64,000 bases of DNA from Thiofaba sp039822285 (GCF_039822285.1 NZ_JBAJEY010000002.1:1-64000); one strand, 5' to 3'. Counted from the first letter of the stretch, positions 16,746 to 24,582 are shown. Notes: a model not told the origin generated them from the letters alone. Numbers and translations are program-made.

Positions 16746-17417
16746 ATGCGCATCCTGCTGGCCGAAGACGACGACACCCTCGCCACCGCGCTGCAAACGA
16801 CCTTGCAGCGCGCCGGCTTCGCCGTGGACCGTGCCCGTGATGGCCCCGAGGCACGCTTTCTCGGCCAGGAGGGCCTGCATGATGCGGTCATCCTCGATCT
16901 CGGCCTGCCGGGATGCTCCGGCCTGGAGGTCCTCCGCGCCTGGCGTGCAGCCGGGGTGCGTCTGCCGGTGCTGATCCTGACCGCACGCGATGCCTGGCAC
17001 GAGAAGGTGGATGGCTTCAATGCCGGGGCGGACGATTACCTGACCAAACCTTTCCACCCCGAGGAGCTGGTTGCCCGCCTGACGGCCCTGCTGCGCCGCG
17101 CACACGGCCTCCCCCCCGGCCCCCTGCGCGCGGGCAGTCTCACCTTGGACGAGGGCCGCCAGGAGGCGCAACGAGCTGATGGTTCGAGCATCCCGCTGAC
17201 CGCAATGGAGTTCCGCCTGCTGCGCCTGTTCATGCTCCACCCGGGCCAGGTGCTGGCCAAGGCCTGGTTGGAGGAGCGGCTGTACGACGAAGGCCACGCG
17301 CTTGGCAGCAATGTGCTGGAGGTCTACATCAACCGCCTGCGCGCCAAGCTCGGCCGTGACAGCATCCAGACCCGCCGCGGCCAGGGGTATGTCTTCCTCC
17401 CCGGAGAGGGCGCATGA
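16746..17417 (+). CDS. OmpR/PhoB-family response regulator
   Basis: The 223-residue protein has a receiver domain with acidic residues EDDD near the start, phospho-acceptor Asp51 in ILDLGLP and Lys101 or near in YLTKPF. A C-terminal winged-helix DNA-binding domain follows (TAMEFRLLRLFMLHPGQVLAKAWLEERLY...NVLEVYINRLRAKL). It resembles QseB/CusR/PhoP regulators. It lies 27 bases after the pump gene and overlaps the kinase start, so it most likely controls the efflux operon, perhaps through the repeats at 11333-11352. Confidence 0.94.
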   Translation: MRILLAEDDDTLATALQTTLQRAGFAVDRARDGPEARFLGQEGLHDAVILDLGLPGCSGLEVLRAWRAAGVRLPVLILTARDAWHEKVDGFNAGADDYLTKPFHPEELVARLTALLRRAHGLPPGPLRAGSLTLDEGRQEAQRADGSSIPLTAMEFRLLRLFMLHPGQVLAKAWLEERLYDEGHALGSNVLEVYINRLRAKLGRDSIQTRRGQGYVFLPGEGA

Positions 17418-18754
17418 GCCTGTATGCCCGGCTGGCCTGGTGGCTGGGGGCGAGCCTGGCGCTCCTGGTGCTGCTGCACGGATTCGTCACCGAACGCGCC
17501 CCGCGCCTGACCACGGAGGACTACATCGCCACCCGCCTGGAACATGATGCGGAATGGCTGACGGATGCCCTGCACATCGAGGCCGGGCGCCCCTGGCTCG
17601 AGGCGCGACTGATCCCGCCCATCTACCAGCGTCCGGGCAGCGGGCATTACTACACCCTGGTGCTGGGCGGGCAGACCCTGACCTCGCCCTCCAGCAGCGG
17701 GCGCGCCCTGCCCATGCCGAAGACCTCCGGAGTGAGCGAGGCCGCCATGCCGCGCGCCCCCCAAGCGGAGAGCAGCGGGCACGGCCACACCGCCCAGGGT
17801 CATGGCGAGGAGCCGCTTCTGATCCTGCGCCGCGACCTTCCTGAGGGCGGCACACTCCTGCTGGCCGAGAGCCTGGACGACCTCGAGGCCCACCTTGCGA
17901 CCTTCCGCACCCGCTTCATCGCCCTCTCGCTCGCCCTGTTCCTGCTGCTGCTCGGCGGCCAGTTCCTGCTCCTGCGCTGGCTGCTGCAGCCGGTCAAGCA
18001 GTTGGAGCGGGATACCAAGCGGCTCGAGCGCAACGAGCTGCAGCAGCTGCCCCATCCCCGGCTGAACGAACTACGCCCGCTGGTGCGGGCACTCAATGCC
18101 CTGCTCGAGCGCCAGACGCGCCGGATCGAGCGCTCCCGCCATGCCCTGGCTGACCTCGCCCATGCGCTCAAAACGCCCCTGGCCGCGCTGCGCCAAAGCC
18201 TGCCCTCGCCCCTGCCTGCCGCGGCGGAGGCCGCCCTGCAGCGCATCGAGGAGATCATCCAGCGCGAGCTGCGCCATGCCCGCTGGAGTGAGCCGGGCAC
18301 CACCGGCCTGACCCTGCTGGATGCCGCGCCCACGCTCGAGGAACTGCTGCAGACCATGCGCCTGGTCCACCGCGACCGGGAACTCGCGTTCGAGATGCGG
18401 GCACCGGAGCACCTCCTGCTCCCCCTCGACCGGGAGGACCTGCTCGAACTGTTCGGCAACCTGCTCGACAACGCCGGCAAATGGGCACAAACACGAGTGC
18501 GGCTGACCCTGCGCCCCGCGGAGGGGCAGCTGACGGCCCTGATCGAGGACGATGGCCCCGGGGCCGACACCGAACGCCTCAACCAGGACACCCCGCGCGG
18601 CCAGCGCCTGGACGAGAGCCGTCCCGGACATGGGCTGGGCCTGTCCATCGTGCGGCAGATCGTCGCGGCCTACGGTGGCAGCCTGCACTTCGGCCCCAGC
18701 CCTGAGCTGGGCGGGCTGCGGGTCGAGGTGAGGCTGCCGCTCCCCGCGCGCTGA
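17414..18754 (+). CDS. Sensor histidine kinase with His-rich periplasmic loop
   Basis: The 446-residue kinase has a first transmembrane helix (about residues 9-25), a periplasmic domain, and a second helix (about residues 170-195). Then come a HAMP-like linker, the H box ALADLAHALKTPLAAL with phosphorylated His250, the N box LLDNAGKWA and G boxes (EDDGPGAD, GHGLGLSIV). The layout is PhoQ/CusS-like. The periplasmic loop carries SGHGHTAQGHGEE (His123, His125, His130), a good candidate for direct metal binding. It is co-translated with the regulator. Confidence 0.94.
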   Translation: MSLYARLAWWLGASLALLVLLHGFVTERAPRLTTEDYIATRLEHDAEWLTDALHIEAGRPWLEARLIPPIYQRPGSGHYYTLVLGGQTLTSPSSSGRALPMPKTSGVSEAAMPRAPQAESSGHGHTAQGHGEEPLLILRRDLPEGGTLLLAESLDDLEAHLATFRTRFIALSLALFLLLLGGQFLLLRWLLQPVKQLERDTKRLERNELQQLPHPRLNELRPLVRALNALLERQTRRIERSRHALADLAHALKTPLAALRQSLPSPLPAAAEAALQRIEEIIQRELRHARWSEPGTTGLTLLDAAPTLEELLQTMRLVHRDRELAFEMRAPEHLLLPLDREDLLELFGNLLDNAGKWAQTRVRLTLRPAEGQLTALIEDDGPGADTERLNQDTPRGQRLDESRPGHGLGLSIVRQIVAAYGGSLHFGPSPELGGLRVEVRLPLPAR

Positions 18755-18768
18755 GCCCCTCGCGCCCT

Positions 18769-19467
18769 CTACACCGCCCGGCAGGCGCACCACACCTCCA
18801 CCCGCGCACACCCGGCTGCCTTGAGCACCCGGGCGAGTTCCCCCGCCGTCGCCCCGGTGGTCAGCACGTCGTCCACCAGCGCCACATGGGCAGGTGGCGG
18901 CTGCAACACGGCGAAGGCCCCGCGCACATTGGCTGCGCGCGCCGCCTCGGGCAGGTTCATTTGCGGTGAGGTCACGCGGATTCGCCGCAGGCTGTGAGGC
19001 AGGAGGGGCAGGCCCAGCACACGGGCAAGGGGCCGGGCCAGCTCGAGCGCCTGGTTGTAGCCGCGTTCACGCAGGCGCCGGGCGTGGACGGGGACGGGCA
19101 GCAGCGCTTCCGGCAGGCGGTCCCCTCGCTCCCGCACGGACGCCAGCAGAGGCCAGGCCAGCGGCATACCGTGGCTGAGGCGGCCGTGGAACTTGAACTG
19201 GGTGAGCAGGTACCGCGCCGCCCCGCTGTACTCCAGGGGCGCGAGGGCGGCATCGAAGGGCGGCGGCTGGCGCAGGCAGGCCGGGCACACGCCGGGCGTG
19301 ACCACCGGCAGGGCGCAGTGCGGGCAAGCCAGCGGCACCCGCGGCAATTCGGCCGAACAGGCCGGACAGAGGTTGTCGCCCCCCGCCGGGGCATCGCACA
19401 GCAGGCAGCGGCGGGGCAGGAGCCAATCCGTTATACTGCCGAACGCCCTGTTCCATTCCATGCGCAT
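18769..19467 (-). CDS. comF: ComF-family phosphoribosyltransferase-like protein
   Basis: The 232-residue protein has the N-terminal zinc finger with paired cysteines (CLLC...CPAC...CPHC...CPAC), the PVPVHARRLRERGYNQALELARPLA segment and the PRPP loop VALVDDVLTTGATAGEL. ComF proteins are needed for DNA uptake during natural transformation in several bacteria, which fits the type IV pilus genes here. The ATG at 19467 has GGAGGG 8 bases upstream; the ATG at 19461 is less well placed. It is divergent from the membrane protein gene at 19482, with only 14 bases between the starts. Confidence 0.94.
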   Translation of the reverse strand: MRMEWNRAFGSITDWLLPRRCLLCDAPAGGDNLCPACSAELPRVPLACPHCALPVVTPGVCPACLRQPPPFDAALAPLEYSGAARYLLTQFKFHGRLSHGMPLAWPLLASVRERGDRLPEALLPVPVHARRLRERGYNQALELARPLARVLGLPLLPHSLRRIRVTSPQMNLPEAARAANVRGAFAVLQPPPAHVALVDDVLTTGATAGELARVLKAAGCARVEVWCACRAV

Positions 19468-19481
19468 TGCGGGGGCCCTCC

Positions 19482-19955
19482 ATGCACGAACATCCATCCG
19501 ACTCTAGCACTGGCGGCGAAATTCTTCCGGCAGCCAACCAGCGCCGCGCGGCCTCCTGGTTCAACTACGGCAACCTGATCGTCATCACCTTGGCGGGCAT
19601 CCCCCTGCTGCTCGCGGGCTCGGCCAGCGGCCGGACCATGATCTTCGCCACCGCCGCGGCCATCATCCCCATCATCCTCTGGTTCGGCGGCTCGATGCTT
19701 TTGTATGCGCTGAACAAGCACCACCCCAACCCCAAGGTCGGCCACTACACCCAGTGGGCGGCCTACCGCTTCTACGCCATCACCGGCAGCCTGGTGGTGA
19801 TCGGCGCGTTCTTCCCCGCCGACATCCGTTATTACCAGGCCTTCTGGGCCGTGGCCGCCGCCATCCTGATCCCCTGGTCGATCCTGGACCTGCGCAGGAT
19901 CCAGCGCGACGACTGGCGGCCGCTGCAGGTCCCCGCCCGCGTTGAGGAGCACTGA
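19482..19955 (+). CDS. Four-helix membrane protein of unknown function
   Basis: I do not recognise this 157-residue protein. After a hydrophilic N-terminus it has four predicted transmembrane helices (about residues 28-47, 50-75, 95-112 and 120-138) and an acidic/basic C-terminal tail. It starts 14 bases from the divergent comF start and ends 4 bases before bioB, so it is probably co-transcribed with bioB. No catalytic motifs are visible. Confidence 0.8.
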   Translation: MHEHPSDSSTGGEILPAANQRRAASWFNYGNLIVITLAGIPLLLAGSASGRTMIFATAAAIIPIILWFGGSMLLYALNKHHPNPKVGHYTQWAAYRFYAITGSLVVIGAFFPADIRYYQAFWAVAAAILIPWSILDLRRIQRDDWRPLQVPARVEEH

Positions 19956-19959
19956 GCCC

Positions 19960-20964
19960 ATGAGCGTCATCCGCCACGACTGGAGCCGCGAGGAGATCCT
20001 CGCCCTGTTCGACCTGCCGTTCAACGACCTGTTGTTCCGAGCGCAAAGCGTGCATCGCGAACACTTCGACCCGAACACGGTGCAGGTCTCCACCCTGCTC
20101 TCGATCAAGACCGGTGCCTGCCCGGAAGACTGCTCCTACTGCCCACAGAGCGCCAAGTACGACACCGGCCTTGAGAAGGAGCGCCTGCTGCCGCTGGAGG
20201 AGGTGGTGGAGGCGGCCCGCGCGGCGCGCGCCAAGGGCGCCACCCGCTTCTGCATGGGCGCCGCCTGGCGCAACCCCACCGACAAGAACCTGGAGACGGT
20301 CGAGGCGATGGTGCGCGCGGTCAAGGACCTCGGCATGGAGACCTGCGTCACCCTCGGCATGCTCAAGGCCGAGCAGGCCCAGCGCCTGAAGCAAGCCGGA
20401 CTGGACTACTACAACCACAACCTCGACACCTCGCCCGAGTTCTACGGTGCCATCATCAGCACCCGTACCTACGAGGACCGCCTGGACACCCTCAAGCACG
20501 TGCGCGAAGCGGGCCTGAACGTATGCGCCGGCGGCATCGTCGGCATGGGCGAGTCCCGCCGCGACCGGGCGGGGCTCCTGCAGCAGCTGGCCAATATGCC
20601 GAAGCATCCGGAATCGGTGCCCATCAACAACCTGGTGCAGGTCGAGGGCACCCCGCTGCACGGCACCGCGAAGCTCGACCCGTTCGAGTTCGTGCGCACC
20701 GTCGCCGTCGCCCGCATCCTCATGCCCAAGTCCTACGTGCGCCTGTCCGCCGGCCGCACCGAGATGAGCGACGAGCTGCAGGCGCTGTGCTTCCACGCCG
20801 GCGCCAACTCGATCTTCTTCGGCGGCAAGCTGTTGACCACCGACAACCCGGATGAGGACCACGACAGCGCCTTGTTCCGCCGCCTGGGCCTGAAGGGCAT
20901 CGAGGCCCACCACGATGGCGGCTCCTGCGCAAGCTGCGGGGCGATGGATACGCTGTGTGCCTGA
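19960..20964 (+). CDS. bioB: Biotin synthase
   Basis: BioB is the radical-SAM enzyme that inserts sulfur into dethiobiotin. The 334-residue protein has CPEDCSYCPQS (radical-SAM CxxxCxxC, near residues 50-60), ARAKGATRFCMGAAWR, YYNHNLDTSPEFY and the C-terminal ANSIFFGGKLLTT with NPDEDHD, all BioB signatures. The ATG at 19960 follows GAGGAGC. It is upstream of bioF but separated from it by 379 bases of repeats, so the two may no longer form one transcript. Confidence 0.97.
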   Translation: MSVIRHDWSREEILALFDLPFNDLLFRAQSVHREHFDPNTVQVSTLLSIKTGACPEDCSYCPQSAKYDTGLEKERLLPLEEVVEAARAARAKGATRFCMGAAWRNPTDKNLETVEAMVRAVKDLGMETCVTLGMLKAEQAQRLKQAGLDYYNHNLDTSPEFYGAIISTRTYEDRLDTLKHVREAGLNVCAGGIVGMGESRRDRAGLLQQLANMPKHPESVPINNLVQVEGTPLHGTAKLDPFEFVRTVAVARILMPKSYVRLSAGRTEMSDELQALCFHAGANSIFFGGKLLTTDNPDEDHDSALFRRLGLKGIEAHHDGGSCASCGAMDTLCA

Positions 20965-21343
20965 GGGGTGGGGCGCTGGATGAGTTGAACAACAAGGCTG
21001 GCTGGACACCTCTCTCCCTCAGGGAGAGGGGCAGGGGGAGAGGGAAAATCCCCCTCGGCCGCGCCGTGACGAGGCCGACCGGAGGGAGGTCAAACGGCCA
21101 GGGAGGGCCGTTTGAGGTTCGCCGCCACAGGATGTGGCGTCGAACCGGCCTCCCGGAGGCGGTCTCGGCACGGGAACCCCGAAGGGCGGCCTTGCGGGGG
21201 ATGTTTCCCTCTCCCCCGACCCATGATCCCTCCTCTCCGTCCCTTCCGGCTTCCATGCCGGAAGCCCCTGCGGGGTGAGGCCGTCGAGAACTCCCGCTTG
21301 CGGGAGAGGGGGTGTTCAGCCAACCTTCGTTTGTCGATCGCCC
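20965..21343. repeat. Repeat-packed spacer between bioB and bioF
   Basis: No gene is visible. In order it holds a perfect CTCTCCCT-C-AGGGAGAG palindrome (21010-21026), a hairpin CAAACGGCC/GGCCGTTTG with loop AGGGA (21091-21115), a GCCAC-AGGAT-GTGGC hairpin (21124-21138), a CCGGCC/GGAGGC-type hairpin (21145-21162), CTTCCGGC-TTCCAT-GCCGGAAG (21243-21264) and CTCCCGCTTGCGGGAG (21291-21306). The reverse complement of about 21230-21288 matches the central part of the 230-bp element found at 24326 and 61307, so this is a diverged and rearranged relative in the opposite orientation. Confidence 0.75.
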
Positions 21344-22549
21344 ATGAAAGACCAACGCCTGCGCCAGCGCCTCGCCGAGCGCCACGCCGCCCACCTCTAC
21401 CGCCGCCCGCGCATGGCGGAGGGTCCCTCCACGCCACACCGGGTCGTGGACGGCCGGCCGGTGCTCAGTTTCTGCAGCAACGACTATCTTGGCCTTGCCA
21501 GCCACCCCCAGGTCATCGCAGCCTTCAAGCAGGGCGCCGAGCAGTACGGGGTGGGCAGCGGCGCCGCCCACCTGGTCAATGGCCACACCCGCGCCCATCA
21601 GGCCCTGGAGGAGGAGCTTGCGGACTTTGTCGGGCGCGAGCGGGCGCTGCTGTTCTCCACCGGCTACATGGCCAACCTTGGGGTCATTGGCGCACTCGTC
21701 GGTCGTGGCGACGCGGTGTTCGAGGACCGCCTCAACCACGCCTCGCTGCTGGATGGCGGCCTGCTCTCCGGCGCACGCTTCAAACGCTACCCCCATGCCG
21801 ATGCTAACGCGCTGGCGGGCCTGCTGGCCGAGTCCGGTGCCGGCGAGCGGCTGGTCGTCACCGACGGCGTGTTCAGCATGGACGGCGATCTTGCCCCGCT
21901 GCCGGCCCTTGCCACCCTCGCCCATCAACACGATGCCTGGCTGATGGTGGACGACGCCCACGGCCTGGGCGTGCTCGGGGCGCGCGGGCGCGGCACGGTC
22001 GAGCACTTCGGCCTCGGCGCGATGGAGGTCCCGGTGCTGATGGGCACTCTCGGCAAGGCGCTCGGCACCGCCGGGGCCTTCGTCGCTGGGGATGCAGACC
22101 TGATCGAATGGCTCATCCAGGCCGCCCGCCCCTACATCTACACCACCGCCATGCCCGCCGCGCTGGCCGAGGCCACCCGCGCCAGCCTGCACCTGGTCGA
22201 CGAGGAACCCTGGCGGCGCGAGCACCTCCGCACCCTGATCACCCGTTTCAGGGCGGGCGCCGAGCAGCTCGGCCTGCGCCTGATGCCCTCGGACACGCCG
22301 ATCCAGCCGATCCTGGTCGGCGATGCAGGCGAGGCCCTGGGCCTGAGTCAGCGACTTTGGGATGCCGGGATTCAGGTCACCGCCATCCGCCCGCCCACTG
22401 TGCCGCAAGGCACGGCACGCCTCCGTGTCACCTTCAGCGCCGCCCATAGCCTGCAGGATTTGGACATCCTGCTTACCGCCCTGTGTAAGTTCAGAAACCT
22501 TTGGCACTCCTCACCTTCGGGAGGAGAGCCATGCAAATCCATCGAGTAG
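21344..22549 (+). CDS. bioF: 8-amino-7-oxononanoate synthase, C-terminus replaced by an IS
   Basis: BioF condenses pimeloyl-ACP/CoA with L-alanine in a PLP-dependent step of biotin synthesis. The protein has SFCSNDYLGLA, the DDAHGLGVLG motif and the PLP lysine (Lys238) in GTLGKALGTAGAF. The reading frame is interrupted after Leu380 by an IS481-like element. The present product is 401 residues, with a tail (CKFRNLWHSSPSGGEPCKSIE) encoded by the element. Removing the element and one copy of the 6-bp duplication restores ...LLTALENLRPAS and a stop at 23627-23629, i.e. 387 residues. Since only the last seven residues are lost, activity may survive. Confidence 0.95.
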   Translation: MKDQRLRQRLAERHAAHLYRRPRMAEGPSTPHRVVDGRPVLSFCSNDYLGLASHPQVIAAFKQGAEQYGVGSGAAHLVNGHTRAHQALEEELADFVGRERALLFSTGYMANLGVIGALVGRGDAVFEDRLNHASLLDGGLLSGARFKRYPHADANALAGLLAESGAGERLVVTDGVFSMDGDLAPLPALATLAHQHDAWLMVDDAHGLGVLGARGRGTVEHFGLGAMEVPVLMGTLGKALGTAGAFVAGDADLIEWLIQAARPYIYTTAMPAALAEATRASLHLVDEEPWRREHLRTLITRFRAGAEQLGLRLMPSDTPIQPILVGDAGEALGLSQRLWDAGIQVTAIRPPTVPQGTARLRVTFSAAHSLQDLDILLTALCKFRNLWHSSPSGGEPCKSIE

Positions 22550-23598
22550 GTTACGGGATCCGGGGGTTTTACCGGATCGCTGAACTTGGTCATCTTTGGG
22601 CGATGACTCCGAAAGATGCTCAAGAACGTTTCAAGATTCTCCAGTTTTGGGACAAACACGGGCTCGAGGCGACCATGGAGGCCTTTGGGGTATCCAGGCG
22701 CACGCTCTACCGCTGGAAGAAGGCCGTGAAGGATGCTTCGAGCAACCCAGCGGCCCTGGCAGCGTGCTCCAGCCGCCCCAAGACGTGCCGTGCACCGACC
22801 ACGCCCACCTGCGTTAAACGCCAGATTCGCCTTCTACGGCAAGCCCACCCCAACCTGGGGAAGGCCAAGCTGCATGTGCTGATCGCCCCTTGGTGCGAGG
22901 CCCGGGGGCTGCCTGTTCCCTCCGTTTCCACCATCGGCCGCATCATTGCGCGGGAGCCGGACAAGATGCGCTTTGCGCCGCAAAAGCTCGATGCCCGCGG
23001 GCGCCCCAAGAAGCCCCGTCAGGAGAAGCTCAAGAAGGCGCGCAAGCCCAAAGACCTGCATGCCGCCCCGATGACCCTCTGGGCGCTGGACACCATCGAG
23101 CGGGTGCTCGATGGTGTGCGGCGTTACATCCTCTCGCTCTTTGATCCGGTCTCCCGCATGGGCTTTGCGGTGGCCCTGCCCAGCAAGACCACCCAGGCGA
23201 CCGCGCAAGCCCTGGAGGCCCTGATCCTTGGCCTCTCTGAACCCCAGCAGCCGATGAGCGCCCCGCGTGTGCTCTACGTCCTCTCCGACAACGGCCCGGA
23301 GTTCAAGAAACACTTCCATGCCCTGCTTGAAAAGCATGGCCTGACCCACTTCTGGACCTATCCGCGCTCACCGAAGATGAACGCCCATGTTGAGCGCTTC
23401 AACCGGACCGTGCAGGAGCAGTTCGTGGACTACCACGAGGACCTGCTGTTCACCGACATCCACGCCTTCAACAAAAAACTCGCCGAGTGGTGCATCGCTT
23501 ACAACACCGTCATCCCCCACCACAGCCTGGGCCTCCTCTCTCCCGTACAATGGCTCCTTCAAAACCACCCTGAGTGCCAAAGGTACTGGACCCAAACA
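22483..23598 (+). mobile_element. IS481-family-like insertion sequence in the 3' end of bioF
   Basis: The element is about 1116 bp. Its ends are imperfect terminal inverted repeats: left TGTAAGTTCAGAAACCTTTG from 22484, right (reverse complement of 23572-23598) TGTTTGGGTCCAGTACCTTT. They share the inner CCTTTGGCACTC exactly. It is flanked by a direct repeat CGCCCT (22477-22482 and 23599-23604), the target duplication. It carries one transposase gene. The restored bioF frame across the duplication is independent proof of the boundaries. I saw no second copy in the window. Confidence 0.92.
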
Positions 23599-23607
23599 CG
23601 CCCTTGA
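22531..23607 (+). CDS. IS481-family transposase (DDE, rve integrase core)
   Basis: The 358-residue transposase has an N-terminal helix-turn-helix (about residues 20-60: KILQFWDKHGLEATMEAFGVSRRTLYRWKK), a basic linker, then an rve integrase core with ALDTIE (first Asp), LSDNGPEF (second Asp) and the catalytic Glu in HVERFNRTVQEQF. The last part (CIAYNTVIPHHSLGLLSPVQWLL) is typical of IS481/IS3-type enzymes. ATG at 22531 follows GGGAGGAGAG. The TGA stop (23605-23607) lies outside the element and is supplied by the flanking bioF sequence. It looks intact. Confidence 0.93.
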   Translation: MQIHRVGYGIRGFYRIAELGHLWAMTPKDAQERFKILQFWDKHGLEATMEAFGVSRRTLYRWKKAVKDASSNPAALAACSSRPKTCRAPTTPTCVKRQIRLLRQAHPNLGKAKLHVLIAPWCEARGLPVPSVSTIGRIIAREPDKMRFAPQKLDARGRPKKPRQEKLKKARKPKDLHAAPMTLWALDTIERVLDGVRRYILSLFDPVSRMGFAVALPSKTTQATAQALEALILGLSEPQQPMSAPRVLYVLSDNGPEFKKHFHALLEKHGLTHFWTYPRSPKMNAHVERFNRTVQEQFVDYHEDLLFTDIHAFNKKLAEWCIAYNTVIPHHSLGLLSPVQWLLQNHPECQRYWTQTRP

Positions 23608-23668
23608 GAACCTTCGTCCTGCGTCCTAATCTCAGGAAAGGCGCTCACAACGACACAGGAGTCTCGCC

Positions 23669-24313
23669 ATGAATACTCGCATCCTTGCCCTGCCCCTGCT
23701 CGCCGCCGCCGTCGCCCTGGCCGGCTGCCAGACCTATCAGGAACGCCCCCAGACCACCACCGGCGCCGGCATCGGGGCGGTCACCGGGGCCGTGCTCGGC
23801 AGCGCGATCGCCGGGCGAGGCCAGAAGACCGAGGGCGCCATCCTCGGCGCGGTAGTCGGCGGCCTGGCCGGCGGTGCCATCGGCAACTACATGGACGAGC
23901 AGGAGCGCGCCCTGCGCCAGCAGACGGCAGGCACCGGCATCGATGTCTCCCGTCAGGGCGAGAACATCGTCCTAAGCTTCCCGGACCAGATCAGCTTCGA
24001 CGTGGGCCGCGCGGACATCAAGCCGCAGTTCATGCGCACCCTGGACAGTGTGGCCCAGACCCTGCGCCAGTATGACCGCACCCGCATCGAGATCGCCGGC
24101 CATACCGACAGCACCGGCAGCATGGAAGCCAACCAGCGCTTGTCCGAGAACCGCGCCAACGCCGTACGCAGCTACCTGGCCAGCCGCGGTGTCGCACCCG
24201 AGCGCATGTACGCGGTGGGCTACGGCCAGAGCCGCCCGATCGCCAGCAACGCCACCGCCGAGGGCCGTGCACAGAACCGCCGGGTGGAGATCATCGTGAT
24301 CCCAAACCAGTAG
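23669..24313 (+). CDS. OmpA-family lipoprotein with glycine zipper (YiaD-like)
   Basis: The 214-residue precursor has a lipoprotein signal ending LAGC (Cys19 or near). A glycine-zipper segment with two GxxxG-rich helices follows (about residues 32-75). The C-terminal OmpA peptidoglycan-binding domain (about 95-212) has FDVGRADIKPQFMRTL, IAGHTDSTGS and NQRLSENRANAVRSYL. It is expected to be an outer-membrane lipoprotein contacting the cell wall, similar to E. coli YiaD. AGGAG lies 8 bases upstream of the ATG. The IS end is 70 bases upstream, so its promoter region is now partly IS-flanked. The stop codon TAG is the first part of a REP arm. Confidence 0.93.
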   Translation: MNTRILALPLLAAAVALAGCQTYQERPQTTTGAGIGAVTGAVLGSAIAGRGQKTEGAILGAVVGGLAGGAIGNYMDEQERALRQQTAGTGIDVSRQGENIVLSFPDQISFDVGRADIKPQFMRTLDSVAQTLRQYDRTRIEIAGHTDSTGSMEANQRLSENRANAVRSYLASRGVAPERMYAVGYGQSRPIASNATAEGRAQNRRVEIIVIPNQ

Positions 24314-24570
24314 GAGGCCCGCCCTCCAGGTCGTTTCAAAACTCTTTGAAACAGCCTGGGAATGCGAGCCAAGGATGGCTCGCCCGAGCGTCAATCACAG
24401 CAAGTGATTGACGCTCGGAGTCCGTCGCGGGCGTGTACCGCGACGTTCTCGAAGGCCGAACCCCGCAGGGGCTTCCGGCATGGATGCCGGAAGGGCGTGA
24501 GAGGAGGACCAGGCGAGTTTCAAAAGGGCAGGACAGCCCTTTTGAAACAGCCTGGGGGCGCCGCTCCCAC
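24310..24570. repeat. REP pair split by the 230-bp element
   Basis: The left arm GTAGGAGGCCCGCCCT (24310-24325) and the right arm GGGCGCCGCTCCCAC (24556-24570) are the same two arms that form REP pairs at 425-494 and 6537-6606. Here they are separated exactly by the element at 24326-24555, which suggests that the element entered an existing REP pair. Confidence 0.65.
24326..24555 (+). repeat. 230-bp multi-hairpin element, copy A (MITE-like, GGA loops)
   Basis: The ends CCAGGTCGTTTCAAA (24326-24340) and TTTGAAACAGCCTGG (24541-24555) are 15-bp inverted repeats with 13 matches. Hairpins: GTTTCAAA-ACTC-TTTGAAAC (24333-24352); GCGAGCC-AAGGAT-GGCTCGC (24364-24383); a 15-bp perfect stem with loop AGCAA (24384-24418); GTCGCGG/CCGCGAC (24424-24444); CTTCCGGC-ATGGAT-GCCGGAAG (24472-24493); a 13-bp perfect stem with loop AGGACA (24517-24548). 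The linker near 24500-24508 reads GAGGAGGACC. Copy B is at 61307-61536 with the same length. It lies in the convergent gap between the OmpA-like gene and radC. No protein is encoded. A structured RNA or a non-autonomous mobile element are the two main readings. Confidence 0.88.
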
Positions 24571-24582
24571 AGCGATGAGACA

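Noticed and set aside
24333..24548. Rho-independent terminators in the 230-bp element
   Set aside because: The last hairpin is not followed by a T run (next bases AGCCTGG), so it is not a standard terminator, though the convergent location could still favour termination.
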